This document shows, in pieces, positions 42,701-48,629 of a stretch of DNA of 64,000 nt; the first letter of the stretch is position 1, and every line of letters starts with the position of its first letter. The notes beneath the pieces were generated by a model, which made no database searches, was not told the origin of the DNA, and worked only from the letters and a program-made list of their open reading frames with translations. Origin of the DNA: Acanthosoma haemorrhoidale (Eukaryota > Arthropoda > Insecta > Hemiptera > Acanthosomatidae); contig OV884009.1 of the NCBI GenBank assembly GCA_930367205.1, forward strand, positions 34,109,841 to 34,173,840, written 5' to 3'. The translations under genes were made by a program, and so were the position numbers.

Positions 42701-43542
42701 GAAACTATGTAGTAAAGAAAATATTTCTGTTTTTAATAGTTTTTTGTGTGACAACACAACTAAATGCATTTCAAAATCCTGTGGCTATTTTTAATTTTTA
42801 GAGGAAATATCTGTGCTGAATCAATAATATGATTAATAATTAACAGGCAAAGATAAAATATATTACCTGAGATAGCTCTTCCAATTTAGCTAGTCTGCAC
42901 GAGTGGAAAATCTTCCCAGTATAAATTATCATTGCCTAAGAAGCTCTCACAGTGACTGCAAGAGCACAGAGCTGACTTAGGAGACACAGTGTGACCCCTA
43001 TCATTAATTTAAAAACAATATATTTAAAATAGGAGATAAATTTTAATATATAATTTTTATTATTATTATTGAATATGCCTTGACATTGGCAAACTAGCTC
43101 TCGGAAAATTAAACTAGGAGTCACATTGTGTCTCCACAGTCAGCTTCATGCCCACTGAGTATGGGGCTTGCAGTCACTGAGTGAGCTTAGCCAAAGAGAG
43201 CACAGATTAGGAAGATCCTCTACTCCTGCAGTCTAGCTCAGTTGGCAGAGCCTCCGACTAGAGATATTGGGGAGGTCCCAGGTTGGAGTCGTTATCCTGC
43301 CATTATATATTTTCTGTGGCTATTAATTATTAATAATTACTGATAATAGTAGAATCTATACAAAAAAAAAGATTTTATTAAGTACCCCAATTACATAGTT
43401 ATATATATAAATATAGATTTGTTTGTTGTGGTTCTCATATTTACATTTGATTGCAGGTACATTAATTCCAAAAAGTTGTGTAGAAGCTCTTCAAGATGCA
43501 TTAGCTAGTGATTCTGAAAAAGTTGATGAAGAAATATTTTAG
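3581..43542 (+). CDS. Strawberry notch homologue (SNO/SBNO family helicase-like protein), 25 coding exons
   Basis: Nuclear DExD/H-box helicase-like regulator; in Drosophila sno acts with Notch and EGFR signalling, and vertebrate SBNO1/2 are its relatives. Exons: 3581-3701, 5002-5094, 8084-8278, 9978-10195, 10829-10916, 14097-14306, 14479-14654, 17214-17378, 18983-19224, 19618-19771, 22201-22361, 23878-23997, 24082-24236, 24314-24502, 25504-25787, 27404-27503, 27604-27768, 28727-28839, 30116-30287, 31765-31989, 33385-33572, 35432-35563, 41172-41293, 41737-41930, 43457-43542. All introns are GT-AG, and the sum is 4068 nt with no internal stop (1355 residues; human SBNO1 is about 1390). Visible motifs: Walker [10 protein letters not shown] near residues 311-319, DECH at 426-429, SAT at 465-467, acidic Ser/Asp linker at about 710-765, and the conserved [11 protein letters not shown] block after residue 984. 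The start is the first ATG of the first recognisable exon; the frame is open upstream to an acceptor-like site at 3555, so an earlier coding exon or a 5' UTR exon is possible. Exon borders are inferred by eye; a transcript would settle them. Confidence 0.93.
4095..4530 (-). pseudogene. Decayed coding remnant of a repeated arthropod protein (GERFHQ-type)
   Basis: Lies in sno intron 1, antisense. On the - strand it reads [43 protein letters not shown] and [17 protein letters not shown], and after frame breaks [15 protein letters not shown] and a short tail. From memory this matches a protein seen in many unannotated copies in arthropod genomes, with the hallmark GERFHQ(D)I..ME; its function and element class are unclear to me. 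Several stops and frame shifts make it a pseudogene. Confidence 0.55.
5002..5094 (+). CDS. sno coding exon 2 (residues 41-72)
   Basis: Acceptor tgttttag, donor gtaagt, entering and leaving in phase 1. It encodes a low-complexity segment ([18 protein letters not shown]) of the N-terminal region before the helicase core. Confidence 0.85.
6027..6858 (-). mobile_element. Mariner element with internal deletion and broken transposase
   Basis: Inverted ends are visible: the left end near 6031 (gttggtaagaaagtagtttcg) matches the reverse complement of the right end at 6835-6857 (actttcttgccaaccca). The - strand carries the transposase N-terminal region: a helix-turn-helix with the mariner phrase [12 protein letters not shown] and [11 protein letters not shown], then [18 protein letters not shown] and [12 protein letters not shown]. 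About 830 bp remain of the usual 1.3 kb. The catalytic centre is missing, so the copy cannot move itself. It sits antisense in sno intron 2. Confidence 0.8.
7395..7665 (-). pseudogene. PIF/Harbinger transposase N-terminal fragment
   Basis: On the - strand it reads [16 protein letters not shown], then [19 protein letters not shown] and a last part ending [10 protein letters not shown], followed by gtaagt, which could be an intron donor. The [12 protein letters not shown]...IS pattern is typical of the segment before the DDE domain in Harbinger (HARBI1-like) transposases. A stop lies before LATG. A second copy of the same region is in the longer remnant at 51025-52010. It lies antisense in sno intron 2. 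Confidence 0.55.
8084..8278 (+). CDS. sno coding exon 3 (residues 72-137)
   Basis: Acceptor after a T run (ttttttttag), donor gtaagt. Reads [18 protein letters not shown] and a Pro/Asn/Gln-rich piece ([16 protein letters not shown]). It belongs to the poorly conserved N-terminal region. Confidence 0.88.
8279..9977. other. sno intron 3, no recognised element
   Basis: AT-rich intron. Short open frames at 9038-9314 on both strands show no recognisable motif. No transposon ends were seen. Confidence 0.55.
9978..10195 (+). CDS. sno coding exon 4 (residues 137-209)
   Basis: Acceptor aattttcag, donor gtaatt, ending in phase 0. Encodes [19 protein letters not shown] and further Asn/Met-rich sequence ending FWMNSDMK, part of the N-terminal linker before the acidic patch. 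Confidence 0.88.
10829..10916 (+). CDS. sno coding exon 5 (residues 210-239)
   Basis: Encodes an acidic run ([13 protein letters not shown]) followed by [11 protein letters not shown]. The AETYA(D/E)YMP phrase is a family signature that marks the start of the conserved core. Confidence 0.92.
11556..12838 (-). mobile_element. Near full-length mariner (D,D34D) with a premature stop
   Basis: About 1.28 kb bounded by inverted ends: aggttggccaaaatgtctg at 11557 matches the reverse complement of the right end (cagttggccaaaaagtcag), with TA dinucleotides just outside. The - strand transposase runs from 12674. It shows the N-terminal phrases [18 protein letters not shown] and STRWP-like linker, a second helix-turn-helix ([18 protein letters not shown]), then [11 protein letters not shown] (first Asp), HHDNARPH (second Asp) and [10 protein letters not shown] (third Asp, 34 residues later). 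Reading is interrupted by one in-frame TAA at about 11993 (after YCDQL), and the same frame resumes at once. The C-terminal end after LNGQTQL looks cut short by another stop. The copy looks young but non-autonomous. It lies antisense in sno intron 5. Confidence 0.88.
12840..13200 (-). pseudogene. LINE reverse-transcriptase C-terminal tail
   Basis: On the - strand it reads [18 protein letters not shown], then [17 protein letters not shown] and KLKW-like sequence ending in stops. The WAGHI.R......G.L...R pattern is the usual C-terminal tail of several non-LTR retrotransposon ORF2 proteins (R1/RTE/I-like types). It abuts the right end of the mariner at 11556-12838, which may have inserted into it. 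Confidence 0.55.
13945..14050 (+). repeat. Dispersed AT-rich repeat, copy 3
   Basis: Resembles 30-190: ccctttgaggtatgagtagc and the later block ending agcatatctatt. Diverged; it lies just upstream of sno exon 6. Confidence 0.4.
14097..14306 (+). CDS. sno coding exon 6 (residues 239-309)
   Basis: Encodes [29 protein letters not shown], then [17 protein letters not shown] and RAGFLIG. The [15 protein letters not shown] block is the Q-motif-like segment just before the Walker A motif and is nearly invariant in the family. Part of this exon is duplicated as a dead copy at 17837-17952. Confidence 0.95.
14479..14654 (+). CDS. sno coding exon 7, Walker A exon (residues 309-367)
   Basis: Encodes [18 protein letters not shown], the nucleotide-binding loop (GxGxGKGR), then [18 protein letters not shown] and [18 protein letters not shown]. 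All residues expected for ATP binding are present. Donor gtaagt, phase 0. Confidence 0.96.
14870..16600 (+). mobile_element. Jockey-like LINE (family A), copy 1, sense in sno intron 7
   Basis: Fragments of a non-LTR reverse transcriptase in order: [17 protein letters not shown] with [14 protein letters not shown] (15310-15500), a proline-and-serine region [19 protein letters not shown] in broken frame, then [18 protein letters not shown] and [13 protein letters not shown] (15787-15975), and the conserved tail [22 protein letters not shown] and [10 protein letters not shown] (16200-16456). The 3' end near 16590 (atcacaataaag) matches the 3' ends of copies at 55688 and 61766. Frame breaks throughout and no intact YADD motif; dead copy. 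The 5' limit is uncertain. Confidence 0.75.
17214..17378 (+). CDS. sno coding exon 8 (residues 368-422)
   Basis: Encodes [29 protein letters not shown] and [18 protein letters not shown]. The STYS.LIGES and WCG.DFDG phrases are family-conserved. Acceptor tgttccag; the donor gtatcc is weak, but no other GT keeps the frame into exon 9. Confidence 0.94.
17837..17952 (+). pseudogene. Dead duplicate of part of sno exon 6 inside intron 8
   Basis: This 116-base stretch aligns with 14205-14315, the 3' half of exon 6 plus its donor. Identical blocks include ctttctgctttg, ttggaagctatcacata, tgcttctca and agagctggtttt, ending in aagtaatgtta opposite the real ggtaatgtta. The copy has an in-frame TAG where exon 6 encodes Gln, a 4-base insertion after atcacata, other indels, and its donor GT changed. 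It lies downstream of exons 7 and 8, so it is not a simple tandem exon copy. I see no matching exon 6 5' half and no acceptor. Confidence 0.85.
18983..19224 (+). CDS. sno coding exon 9, DECH and SAT exon (residues 423-503)
   Basis: Encodes [18 protein letters not shown] (Walker B, DECH form), [18 protein letters not shown] and [17 protein letters not shown] (SAT motif III), then [18 protein letters not shown]. Nearly identical to the family consensus from memory. Donor gtaggt. Confidence 0.97.
19618..19771 (+). CDS. sno coding exon 10 (residues 503-554)
   Basis: Encodes [35 protein letters not shown] and [15 protein letters not shown]. The [20 protein letters not shown] stretch is one of the most conserved parts of the family. 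Confidence 0.97.
19922..20449 (-). mobile_element. LTR-like unit (probable solo LTR) in sno intron 10
   Basis: Read on the - strand the unit starts TGTTTAAACA and ends TTATTAACA, giving TGTT...AACA borders typical of insect LTRs. In order it has a TATA-like box (gtataaatatcc), a GC-richer middle with 20027-20239 open by chance, and aataaacaa near its end, as expected for U3-R-U5. The flanks are ggttc on the left and ttcat on the right; only a 3-base ttc match is seen, so the target duplication is unproven. No internal region is attached. Confidence 0.55.
20755..20965 (-). repeat. Decayed 3' end of LINE family A
   Basis: After a T run, the sequence aatctgcc..aattggcaa, gtgataa, ctcattcatac and later gtcaccacc...ggaggcagg aligns in order with the 3' ends of family A at 55700-55880 and 61790-61950. 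Much older than those copies. Confidence 0.5.
20966..22140. other. Remainder of sno intron 10, no recognised gene
   Basis: Mixed-composition intronic DNA. A stretch near 21391 (cagtggaaactcagttatcc) vaguely recalls pogo/Tigger ends, but I find no matching inverted end or transposase. Confidence 0.4.
22201..22361 (+). CDS. sno coding exon 11 (residues 555-608)
   Basis: Encodes [35 protein letters not shown] and [17 protein letters not shown]. The [17 protein letters not shown] block is a family hallmark. Acceptor tgatttag, donor gtaata. Confidence 0.97.
22740..23205 (-). mobile_element. Truncated mariner, transposase C-terminal half
   Basis: On the - strand 23191-22826 encodes the second half of a mariner transposase: [14 protein letters not shown] (second catalytic Asp), [15 protein letters not shown] (third Asp 34 residues later), then [11 protein letters not shown] and a tail ending [14 protein letters not shown]. 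The last residues run toward an end-like sequence at 22741-22772 (taggtcgagtcataagtaac). The first catalytic Asp, the DNA-binding domain and the other end are missing. It differs in sequence from the two other mariners here, so it is a third lineage. It lies antisense in sno intron 11. Confidence 0.85.
23395..23800 (-). mobile_element. LINE (family B) fragment
   Basis: On the - strand a frame reads [30 protein letters not shown] and GNSGNKKGG. Nucleotide blocks such as ttgccag, ggatggtt/gtatggctgttg and ttgtccatgaggtgaagaagtag match 49650-49935 in the same order. The family is identified through that longer copy, where reverse-transcriptase motifs are present. Confidence 0.5.
23878..23997 (+). 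CDS. sno coding exon 12 (residues 608-648)
   Basis: Encodes [31 protein letters not shown] and LTDFVSTAK. This matches helicase motif IV-V region of the family ([15 protein letters not shown]). Confidence 0.97.
24082..24236 (+). CDS. sno coding exon 13 (residues 648-700)
   Basis: Encodes [16 protein letters not shown], then a lysine/asparagine-rich piece and SSSGKRKP. Conservation fades after IDKKKS. Donor gtaatt. Confidence 0.94.
24314..24502 (+). CDS. sno coding exon 14, acidic linker (residues 700-763)
   Basis: Encodes [18 protein letters not shown], repeated Ser/Asp/Glu clusters and [10 protein letters not shown]. This is the acidic, probably disordered linker between the helicase half and the C-terminal half. 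The intron before it is only 77 bases, with a weak acceptor (aaatacag). Confidence 0.92.
24503..25503. other. sno intron 14, no recognised element
   Basis: A 106-codon open frame at 25000-25320 has no recognisable motif and is probably chance. Confidence 0.5.
25504..25787 (+). CDS. sno coding exon 15 (residues 763-857)
   Basis: Encodes [16 protein letters not shown] (basic), [34 protein letters not shown] and [18 protein letters not shown]. LPxNTLDxLID.LGGP..VAE is conserved in SBNO proteins and opens the C-terminal domain. Confidence 0.96.
25788..27403. other. sno intron 15, no recognised element
   Basis: AT-rich intron. No transposon ends or coding motifs seen. Confidence 0.5.
27404..27503 (+). 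CDS. sno coding exon 16 (residues 858-891)
   Basis: Encodes [18 protein letters not shown] and [15 protein letters not shown]. The MTGRKGRVV phrase is invariant in the family. Confidence 0.96.
27604..27768 (+). CDS. sno coding exon 17 (residues 891-946)
   Basis: Encodes [36 protein letters not shown] and [18 protein letters not shown]. The phrases [13 protein letters not shown] and [14 protein letters not shown] are characteristic. Confidence 0.97.
28727..28839 (+). CDS. sno coding exon 18 (residues 946-983)
   Basis: Encodes [17 protein letters not shown] and [18 protein letters not shown]. The FGRTHRSNQ.....Y.FLIS..AGE.RFAS motif is the arginine-rich helicase motif VI equivalent. Confidence 0.97.
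28840..30115. other. sno intron 18, no recognised element
   Basis: AT-rich intron without coding signal or recognisable repeat ends. Confidence 0.5.
30116..30287 (+). CDS. sno coding exon 19 (residues 984-1041)
   Basis: Encodes [34 protein letters not shown] and [27 protein letters not shown].(S/T)RDLS is a family signature. The donor gtcttt is unusual, but it is the only one that joins in frame to exon 20. Confidence 0.95.
30288..31764. other. sno intron 19, no recognised element
   Basis: Short open frames at 30808-31017 (+) and 31141-31371 (-) have no motif that I recognise. Confidence 0.5.
31765..31989 (+). CDS. sno coding exon 20 (residues 1041-1116)
   Basis: Encodes [50 protein letters not shown] and [12 protein letters not shown]. 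The [19 protein letters not shown] block is strongly conserved. Confidence 0.97.
31990..33384. other. sno intron 20, no recognised element
   Basis: AT-rich, with a somewhat GC-richer patch at 33060-33215. No gene or transposon motif recognised. Confidence 0.45.
33385..33572 (+). CDS. sno coding exon 21 (residues 1116-1178)
   Basis: Encodes [36 protein letters not shown] and [18 protein letters not shown]. The VERGMS.(E/D)EA...W..L.G...GFYLS pattern matches SBNO proteins. Confidence 0.95.
33690..34220 (-). mobile_element. LINE fragment, endonuclease/RT linker, antisense in sno intron 21
   Basis: On the - strand it reads [51 protein letters not shown] and RTQREV. The WW...IK..V..K..AW..Y......Y...R...K..V..AK pattern is the usual segment between the endonuclease and reverse transcriptase of many non-LTR elements (I, R1, RTE and CR1-like). 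Upstream residues to about 34220 appear to be the end of the endonuclease region in broken frames. Confidence 0.65.
34420..35120 (+). mobile_element. LINE reverse-transcriptase fragment (CR1/L2-like), sense in sno intron 21
   Basis: The + strand carries [16 protein letters not shown] followed by [13 protein letters not shown], an RT motif C with the usual YADD altered to YIDD, then [11 protein letters not shown] and [15 protein letters not shown] in other frames. Order and wording fit the palm and thumb of a CR1/L2/Jockey-group reverse transcriptase. Several frame breaks. Confidence 0.65.
35432..35563 (+). CDS. sno coding exon 22 (residues 1179-1222)
   Basis: Encodes [18 protein letters not shown], a basic spacer [12 protein letters not shown] and [13 protein letters not shown]. 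(I/V)RN.K.TAIL.......K......YRPNTG is the family pattern. Donor gtatga. Confidence 0.94.
36234..36439 (+). repeat. Left arm of a long inverted repeat in sno intron 22
   Basis: Reverse-complement match to 40648-40826, ordered blocks including accaaagaaaatatta, taataatgaataaaat, attagtaattatatgtaataaa, tctgtatcaataataatta and cagcctg. The arms are about 4.2 kb apart and enclose the gypsy-type element at 36846-39566. Confidence 0.8.
36446..36535 (+). repeat. Direct repeat, copy 1 (partner at 41023-41112)
   Basis: Blocks ttatttat..ggt.gtaaataa, aattcaaaat.aaaaa, caactgatttatag and aaaactatttta occur in the same order and orientation at 41023-41112. Confidence 0.7.
36918..37610 (-). pseudogene. 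Gypsy-type pol fragment: reverse transcriptase fingers and palm
   Basis: Open frame of 230 codons on the - strand. From about residue 47 it shows the RT start ([18 protein letters not shown]), [43 protein letters not shown] (catalytic Asp at 134), [18 protein letters not shown] and [11 protein letters not shown] (Asp pair at 192-193). The box is YMDD, less usual than YVDD/YIDD in this group. The frame ends at SPEKSLRK, where the stop codon is supplied by the joined LTR copy. So the thumb, RNase H and integrase are lost. The first ~45 codons before the RT look frame-shifted; the linker ([18 protein letters not shown]) is read in an overlapping frame at 37415-37747. Confidence 0.85.
37415..37900 (-). 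pseudogene. Gypsy-type protease and protease-RT linker, frame-shifted
   Basis: Two overlapping - strand frames (37887-37675 and 37747-37415) contain [13 protein letters not shown], resembling the late part of a retropepsin-like domain, and [16 protein letters not shown], the usual linker before the RT. I do not see a clear catalytic D(S/T)G, though tracking frames upstream to 38000 suggests the active-site region is broken. Confidence 0.55.
38084..39290 (-). pseudogene. Gypsy-type gag with zinc knuckles, frame-shifted
   Basis: Pieces in order on the - strand: 39286-39077 (coiled-coil-like, [18 protein letters not shown]), 39101-38781 and 38959-38636 (capsid-like, [16 protein letters not shown] and [18 protein letters not shown]), then 38599-38084 (basic nucleocapsid). 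The last piece holds a full knuckle [14 protein letters not shown] (residues 54-67) and a second one [14 protein letters not shown] where the final Cys is Gly. At least two frame shifts separate the pieces. Confidence 0.8.
40648..40826 (-). repeat. Right arm of the long inverted repeat in sno intron 22
   Basis: Partner of 36234-36439. Diverged by substitutions and small indels but aligned over the whole arm. No target duplication outside the arms was identified. Confidence 0.8.
41023..41112 (+). repeat. Direct repeat, copy 2 (partner at 36446-36535)
   Basis: Lies about 60 bases upstream of sno exon 23. Same order of blocks as copy 1. Confidence 0.7.
41172..41293 (+). CDS. sno coding exon 23 (residues 1223-1263)
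   Basis: Encodes [34 protein letters not shown] and VCSHAYW. The ..W..QY..S...C.HAYW pattern is conserved. Donor gtatgc, phase 2. Confidence 0.95.
41737..41930 (+). CDS. sno coding exon 24 (residues 1263-1328)
   Basis: Encodes [35 protein letters not shown] and [22 protein letters not shown]....G..CE.GLR.RTYYVL.GSVLSVW is a family hallmark near the C-terminus. Confidence 0.97.
42845..43310. repeat. Inverted pair of tRNA-like repeats (hairpin) in sno intron 24
   Basis: The left arm (about 42845-42997) is the reverse complement of the right arm (about 43117-43310). Matching blocks include agtgactgcaag, agctgac and ggagacaca(g/a)tgtgac, and outward gctagtctgca opposite the right arm's tgcagtctagc. 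The right arm carries a tRNA-like head at 43229-43302 with an A box (tagctcagttgg) and a B box (ggttggagtc). The loop is about 120 bases and AT-rich. This suggests two SINE-like copies in opposite orientation or a foldback element. The anticodon arm does not fold as a normal tRNA. Confidence 0.75.
43457..43542 (+). CDS. sno coding exon 25, C-terminus (residues 1328-1355 and stop)
   Basis: Encodes [18 protein letters not shown] then [15 protein letters not shown] acidic end and TAG. The I(L/I)P..CV..L......S phrase matches the end of SBNO proteins; the Gln-rich tail of vertebrate SBNO1 is absent. Confidence 0.94.
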
Positions 43543-43600
43543 CATTGAGAGACTTGTAAAGAAATGTTTTGTAATTGTAGAATAATTTAATGACCATCAG

Positions 43601-43606
43601 AATAAA
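43601..43606 (+). terminator. First polyadenylation signal after sno
   Basis: AATAAA lies 59 bases after the stop codon. Further AATAAA-type signals follow near 43740 and 43976, so the 3' UTR could be short or extend some hundreds of bases or more. Confidence 0.5.
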
Positions 43607-43609
43607 TTA

Positions 43610-46600
43610 TGTTCCTACATTTCTAGGTTGTAATCTAATGAAGTATTGTATAAATTAATCTAAATTTGTATCTTTCTTGATATACTTACTCAGTAACCGA
43701 ACTGATTTAAGGTTAAAGTATATTAATTTTTTTTATATAAATAAAATTTGTATTATTTGTTTTCTTTAAGGCAACGTTAATAATATATAATTAAATAATA
43801 CCATTTTAGTGTCCATTTAGAGAAATTATATAGTGCAGTGGTAGTGTGATACACACAGTAGTTTCTTATTAATCAAAAACTATTTTTGTGAATTGGTAGT
43901 AGACATGTATTATAAGTTACTAGTAGTATGTCTTTAGTGTATACAGTGATTTAACTTTGATGATCCAGTTTAGAAAAATAAAAATTCAATTTAATTACTT
44001 TCTTGAACAAAAAGTAACTGAGTCTTTTTTAAATTTCAATTTGCTAGTAGATATTAAATTGCTACAAAAAAAAAAAGAACAAAAAGAAACGAGTTAACAT
44101 ACTTAGTTTAATTTTTGAGCTCAACTATTGTTAAAAACTCATATTTAGTTAACACCAATATTTTAATGGTTTTTGCAATTCATTCACACAAGCTTGTGCT
44201 TTCTAGTCCCAGAGAAGGTGTTTTTTTAACAGTTAGTGATACATTGTTAAAAAGTATAGATTGCATAGATATTTTTTCTATTATTTAGGAAATAAAACTA
44301 TAACATTAACATAAGCATAAAACTGTTTAACATAAAGATTTAGACAATATAAAATATCTTATTACGAACTTTTTTGACTTAGAATTTTAAATGAGAATAA
44401 TTGTGAAAAAAGAAACAATGAATTTCTTTAACCATATAAAGCTTATTTAATTAATTTAAAAAACAACAACAAAATATGGCTAATAAATTCCATTTGTGAA
44501 AAACAAGTTTATTTTTAATTGTTTGCTATGTATTTATGGCATCTTCACCGGGTCCCTAACAAGATTAGAAAAGTAATGAGTTTATATATTTTTATTCTAC
44601 CTCACTTAGTGCGAGGTATATGTTTCTCGGTGATTAGTATTACACAAAAATTGTTTTAACCAGAGTATTTTATTTATTACCTATGAAAGTGCATTAATAC
44701 ATGCGCATTCATAATGTCTTCGATATATTAAGTTATCTACCCTGCTAAACCTATTCAACAAAATGCCTAAATATTTAAAATGAGATGATAAATAATACAC
44801 GACAAAGCAAGTTTTTATGAACACTAAACCAAGGATTTTGCTGATAAATCCTAAAAGCTAAGGTATACACTAGTATGAAATTTTTTTTTGGGTATATTGC
44901 ATAATTATCTAAACTGCTTAAAATGGCTGAACTTATTTTTATATTGATTTTTTCCTGTGATTTTTGTGTAAATAACTTAAAATTTTATTATTGGCTATTA
45001 TAGTAACCGAAATAAAACTAGACTGACTGATATCTGTGCATTCAACATTCACTATTATAAAATAATTTTCAGATGGCGTTATCAAAATAAAACTTTCACC
45101 CCTAGGCAAGCAAACGAGAAACATTATCGACTTGATAATAATATAGTGTAATTATTAGTTTAAACTTAATAAAATGGCTTATCAAAATACGTGATTTATA
45201 ACATACTTAAGTCAAGTAAATAAATATGAAACAGATGTGCCCTGAAGTTGTAAGTTCATATGAAAATTGTGATATATTTAGATTATTTAGATGACATTTG
45301 AAAACTATTGATTTATCGATGCTTCTCACTTTTTTTTATATGTAAATTTTTTCTTGTTGTAGTTATTGCTATCAAATAGCTGTTATAAACATTAAAGTTA
45401 CATTCAAGTAATTAATATTAGATCTCGGCATTTTTATTGTTTGCTTTTTTTCATTGATAATAAAAATTGATTGTAAATTGGTTTCGGCTTTGTCTTTTGC
45501 AGTTGATGAATATTTTATCACCCAACTTTTATTTTTAATTCTTCAATGGATATATTTATATATTCTTCAATAATGGACACTCAATTTTAAGTATTTTATC
45601 AATATAGGCTACAAATTTGGATTGGTTCCATTTTTTTGTTCTTAAATTGTTTGTAATGTTTACACGTAAAATTTGTTTCTATTCCACCATAGATGTTAAG
45701 ATATAATGCTTATGTAAATGAAATTATGCTTTCAACCATTTGCTAGCATAGATAAATTTAATCACATGAAATAGTCCCAATGAATTAATAACTTGTCATT
45801 ATATAGCATAACAAACAATAGTAATTGATACACAAATCTGTCTATTAAATATTTACGAATGAAATAGTTAGTTTAATTATACAAAATTGTTGTAAAACAT
45901 TGAAAACTTGTGTGGAAAAAGCTTTGTATTTCATTGATTTCTTGTATTCTGATATCTCCTATCCCGTACTCAAATATTGGCACAATATCATATGAAATAG
46001 TTCATAAAAGAAAACCGATGGTTACAGAATTATTAACATACTTGATGAAGTCTATAATATTGTTAGAGTTCATTTTGTACTAGCAATGGCCAATTACAGT
46101 GATTTTTTGAGCAAGTGCACTTTCAAACTCACGTGTGGGTAAAATATTTAGGATTAAGTAAACTATTTTATTATATATTTTGATGAGCTTAATTCAATGG
46201 GCCTTTGTAAGTGACCATGTTAACACTTTCAATTTTACATAAAAATACATTAAATTTTCATTTACTTTGTTCTTTTCTTTGTGTGTTTATTCAGGTATTG
46301 TTGTTAGGAATAAGCAATTTTTTTTTCCTAATGAACATGTTGATTAAATACATATCTATTTATTTTGTTGAAGTAATTTTAATAATATGTATTTTAATGC
46401 AAGGGGGCAAACCAAATTTTCAATTGTTAAGAAAACATTGTTTTATCTATTTTTCGCTGTCTAGCCCATTAAAAACGAACAGGTAACAATTCATTGTTTT
46501 ACCATTAAATATAAAAAGGAACTTGTAAATAGAGGTATAAAATTTATAAAGATTAATTAAAAAAATGTTGCTGTGCCTATCATTAAAAATGCAAACGTTA

Positions 46601-47990
46601 AATTGTTCTGAAGTTTGTCATCTGCTGTAAAAATTAACAAATTTCATGCATTTTTGGGAAAGGGAACAAATTTCACCTGTTTATTTGTTTTGCCTTTTAA
46701 TAATGCATAACCAAAATAAAATTATTAAGAAATTTGGACATTTAAATATTTTTATATGTAACTATTCTTTTAGATTTAAGACACAATTTTCATTATAATT
46801 TGTTAATTATACACATCACTTGTAAATACAAATGTGGTAGTTAAGATAAAAGAAGTACAAATTCGCTATTGATGTAAAATTTTAGTGTTTGCTAGGTTAA
46901 TGTAAATATGTATTTTCACATGTATTGATGAGTTTTATAATAAATATTTCTCATCTTAACATTGATATTGTAAAGTTATTTGTGCTTATTCTTTAATTTA
47001 GGTGATAAATCTCATAGATATATATGGAACAAATGTATTTTTAGTGCTTTTTTTTATGTGGCATTTTTTTTTCTTTATTAAAGGTATGTTAATTTTATTA
47101 ACTGATGCTGATAATGATTCCTAAAAATTGTATTTATAACTAGTTTTCTAAATTACCCCTCTAAAACAAACTATTCTGTAATGCAGTCACTATTTAGTTA
47201 TGCTGTCAAGTAAGACTATTAACTCAATTCTTATTGTATCTTCAATAAATTGTAGATTATTTTAAATGCATGTTTTGTGTCAACAATTAATTTAACAATG
47301 TCTAAATCGAATATACTTTTAAAATGTTAGTGTTATTACTTCTGGTAAGCAATTATGTATGTACAGACTTTTATTATTTTCTTAGGAAAATTAACAGAGT
47401 ACCAAAAGGAACAAAAATTTACTACAAGTTATTAAGTATTTCTTTTATTTTCAACTCAAGACATATTATTACTGTATAAGACTTAAGTTTATTATTATTA
47501 GAAGCAAAAGTAAAAAAAAAAAAAAACACTATTTAACTCTAAGAAGTAGTAATAGTAAAGGTTCCTGAATTTAAAACTATTGTTAATATTTAATTTATGA
47601 TTTATATTTATGTTTAATGAAAATGTTTCATGTAAAGTTACCCTAATGTATTGTAATTAATCCTAACTGTAGAAACATTATAATTGAATGTAATTCTATT
47701 TAATGAAAACTGTTTACACATCCTTTTAAATACAAAGATTCAGCTATTTAATGATTAAATTATTTTTTCTTTCATCAATTCAGATGTGTATATTTTTTTT
47801 TAGGTGCATAAAACTATTCACAAATTACATATACGAGTCAATATATCTTATAGTTTATTAATAAAAAATTTAGTTCAACTTCTCAAGTCTTTTTGAAAGA
47901 AATTACACAATTTTCTTTTAGGCTTACTTAACCTATTCCTTTATCTTTAGACTATTACAAAAACATGTATAAGTCACTGTTTGCTAAAGA
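43610..47990. other. AT-rich stretch without recognised gene
   Basis: Very AT-rich, with many possible polyadenylation signals (for example near 46940 and 47243). Open frames are short and without motifs. It may hold long 3' UTR forms of sno. No transposon motif recognised. Confidence 0.5.
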
Positions 47991-48002
47991 AAAAATAATT
48001 TT

Positions 48003-48066
48003 ACAGGGCTGGGTTTTGAACCTGGGATCTCCTGATATCCAGCCAAATGCTGAGCCATCCCTGTTT
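48003..48066 (-). repeat. tRNA-like sequence (probable SINE head)
   Basis: On the - strand it shows ATGGCTCAGCATTTGGCTGG (A-box-like) followed by a B box (GGTTCAAAACC) about 25 bases later and an end resembling an acceptor arm. The anticodon arm is irregular, so a working tRNA is unlikely. Related in layout to the tRNA-like repeat at 43229. Confidence 0.5.
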
Positions 48067-48629
48067 CCATTATTAATAATTTTCATGTTCTATGTTACAA
48101 ATGTATTCAATCGAAAGTTGTTATATTTCTGGTAGTTAGTTAATACCCTTCCACCATCTAGTGAAGCTTCCTGTAATTCCTCTTTGTCCTGGCACTATTT
48201 TCTAGAATTTTTTCACGTTTTCTTTTTAATTTCCCTGGATATCCTTCATTAACTGTTCCTACGCTACATTCTTAGCATCTCAACTTCACTCTATGCCGTT
48301 GATATATTGCACTTTTAGCGCTTGGTTTTAATTTGTGATTTCACAAATCTCCAATACTCAATTTTTGAGGCATGCCAAATATCACCCATGTCTACTGTAA
48401 TCCTCTCAGATGTCAAGTATTAAATTTTAGGTATGTGAAACCTGGAGAGTGCTGGTGGGTCGTAGGCTGTTATTCAGGGCTTTAGGTTGGCACTTAATTT
48501 GCATAGAGCACATTTCCCCCATCATGCCAAGGTACTGGGAGTATTTTAGCTTTTCATGAAAATAGGAACTGTGTAAGCATTGGTGGACTGTGTGTGTGCT
48601 AATACATAGTGCCAAGATGGTGAAAAAAG

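Noticed and set aside
43229..43302. A tRNA gene
   Set aside because: A and B box sequences are present, but the anticodon arm does not pair as a 5-bp stem with a 7-base loop, and the sequence is one arm of an inverted repeat. A SINE head is a better reading.
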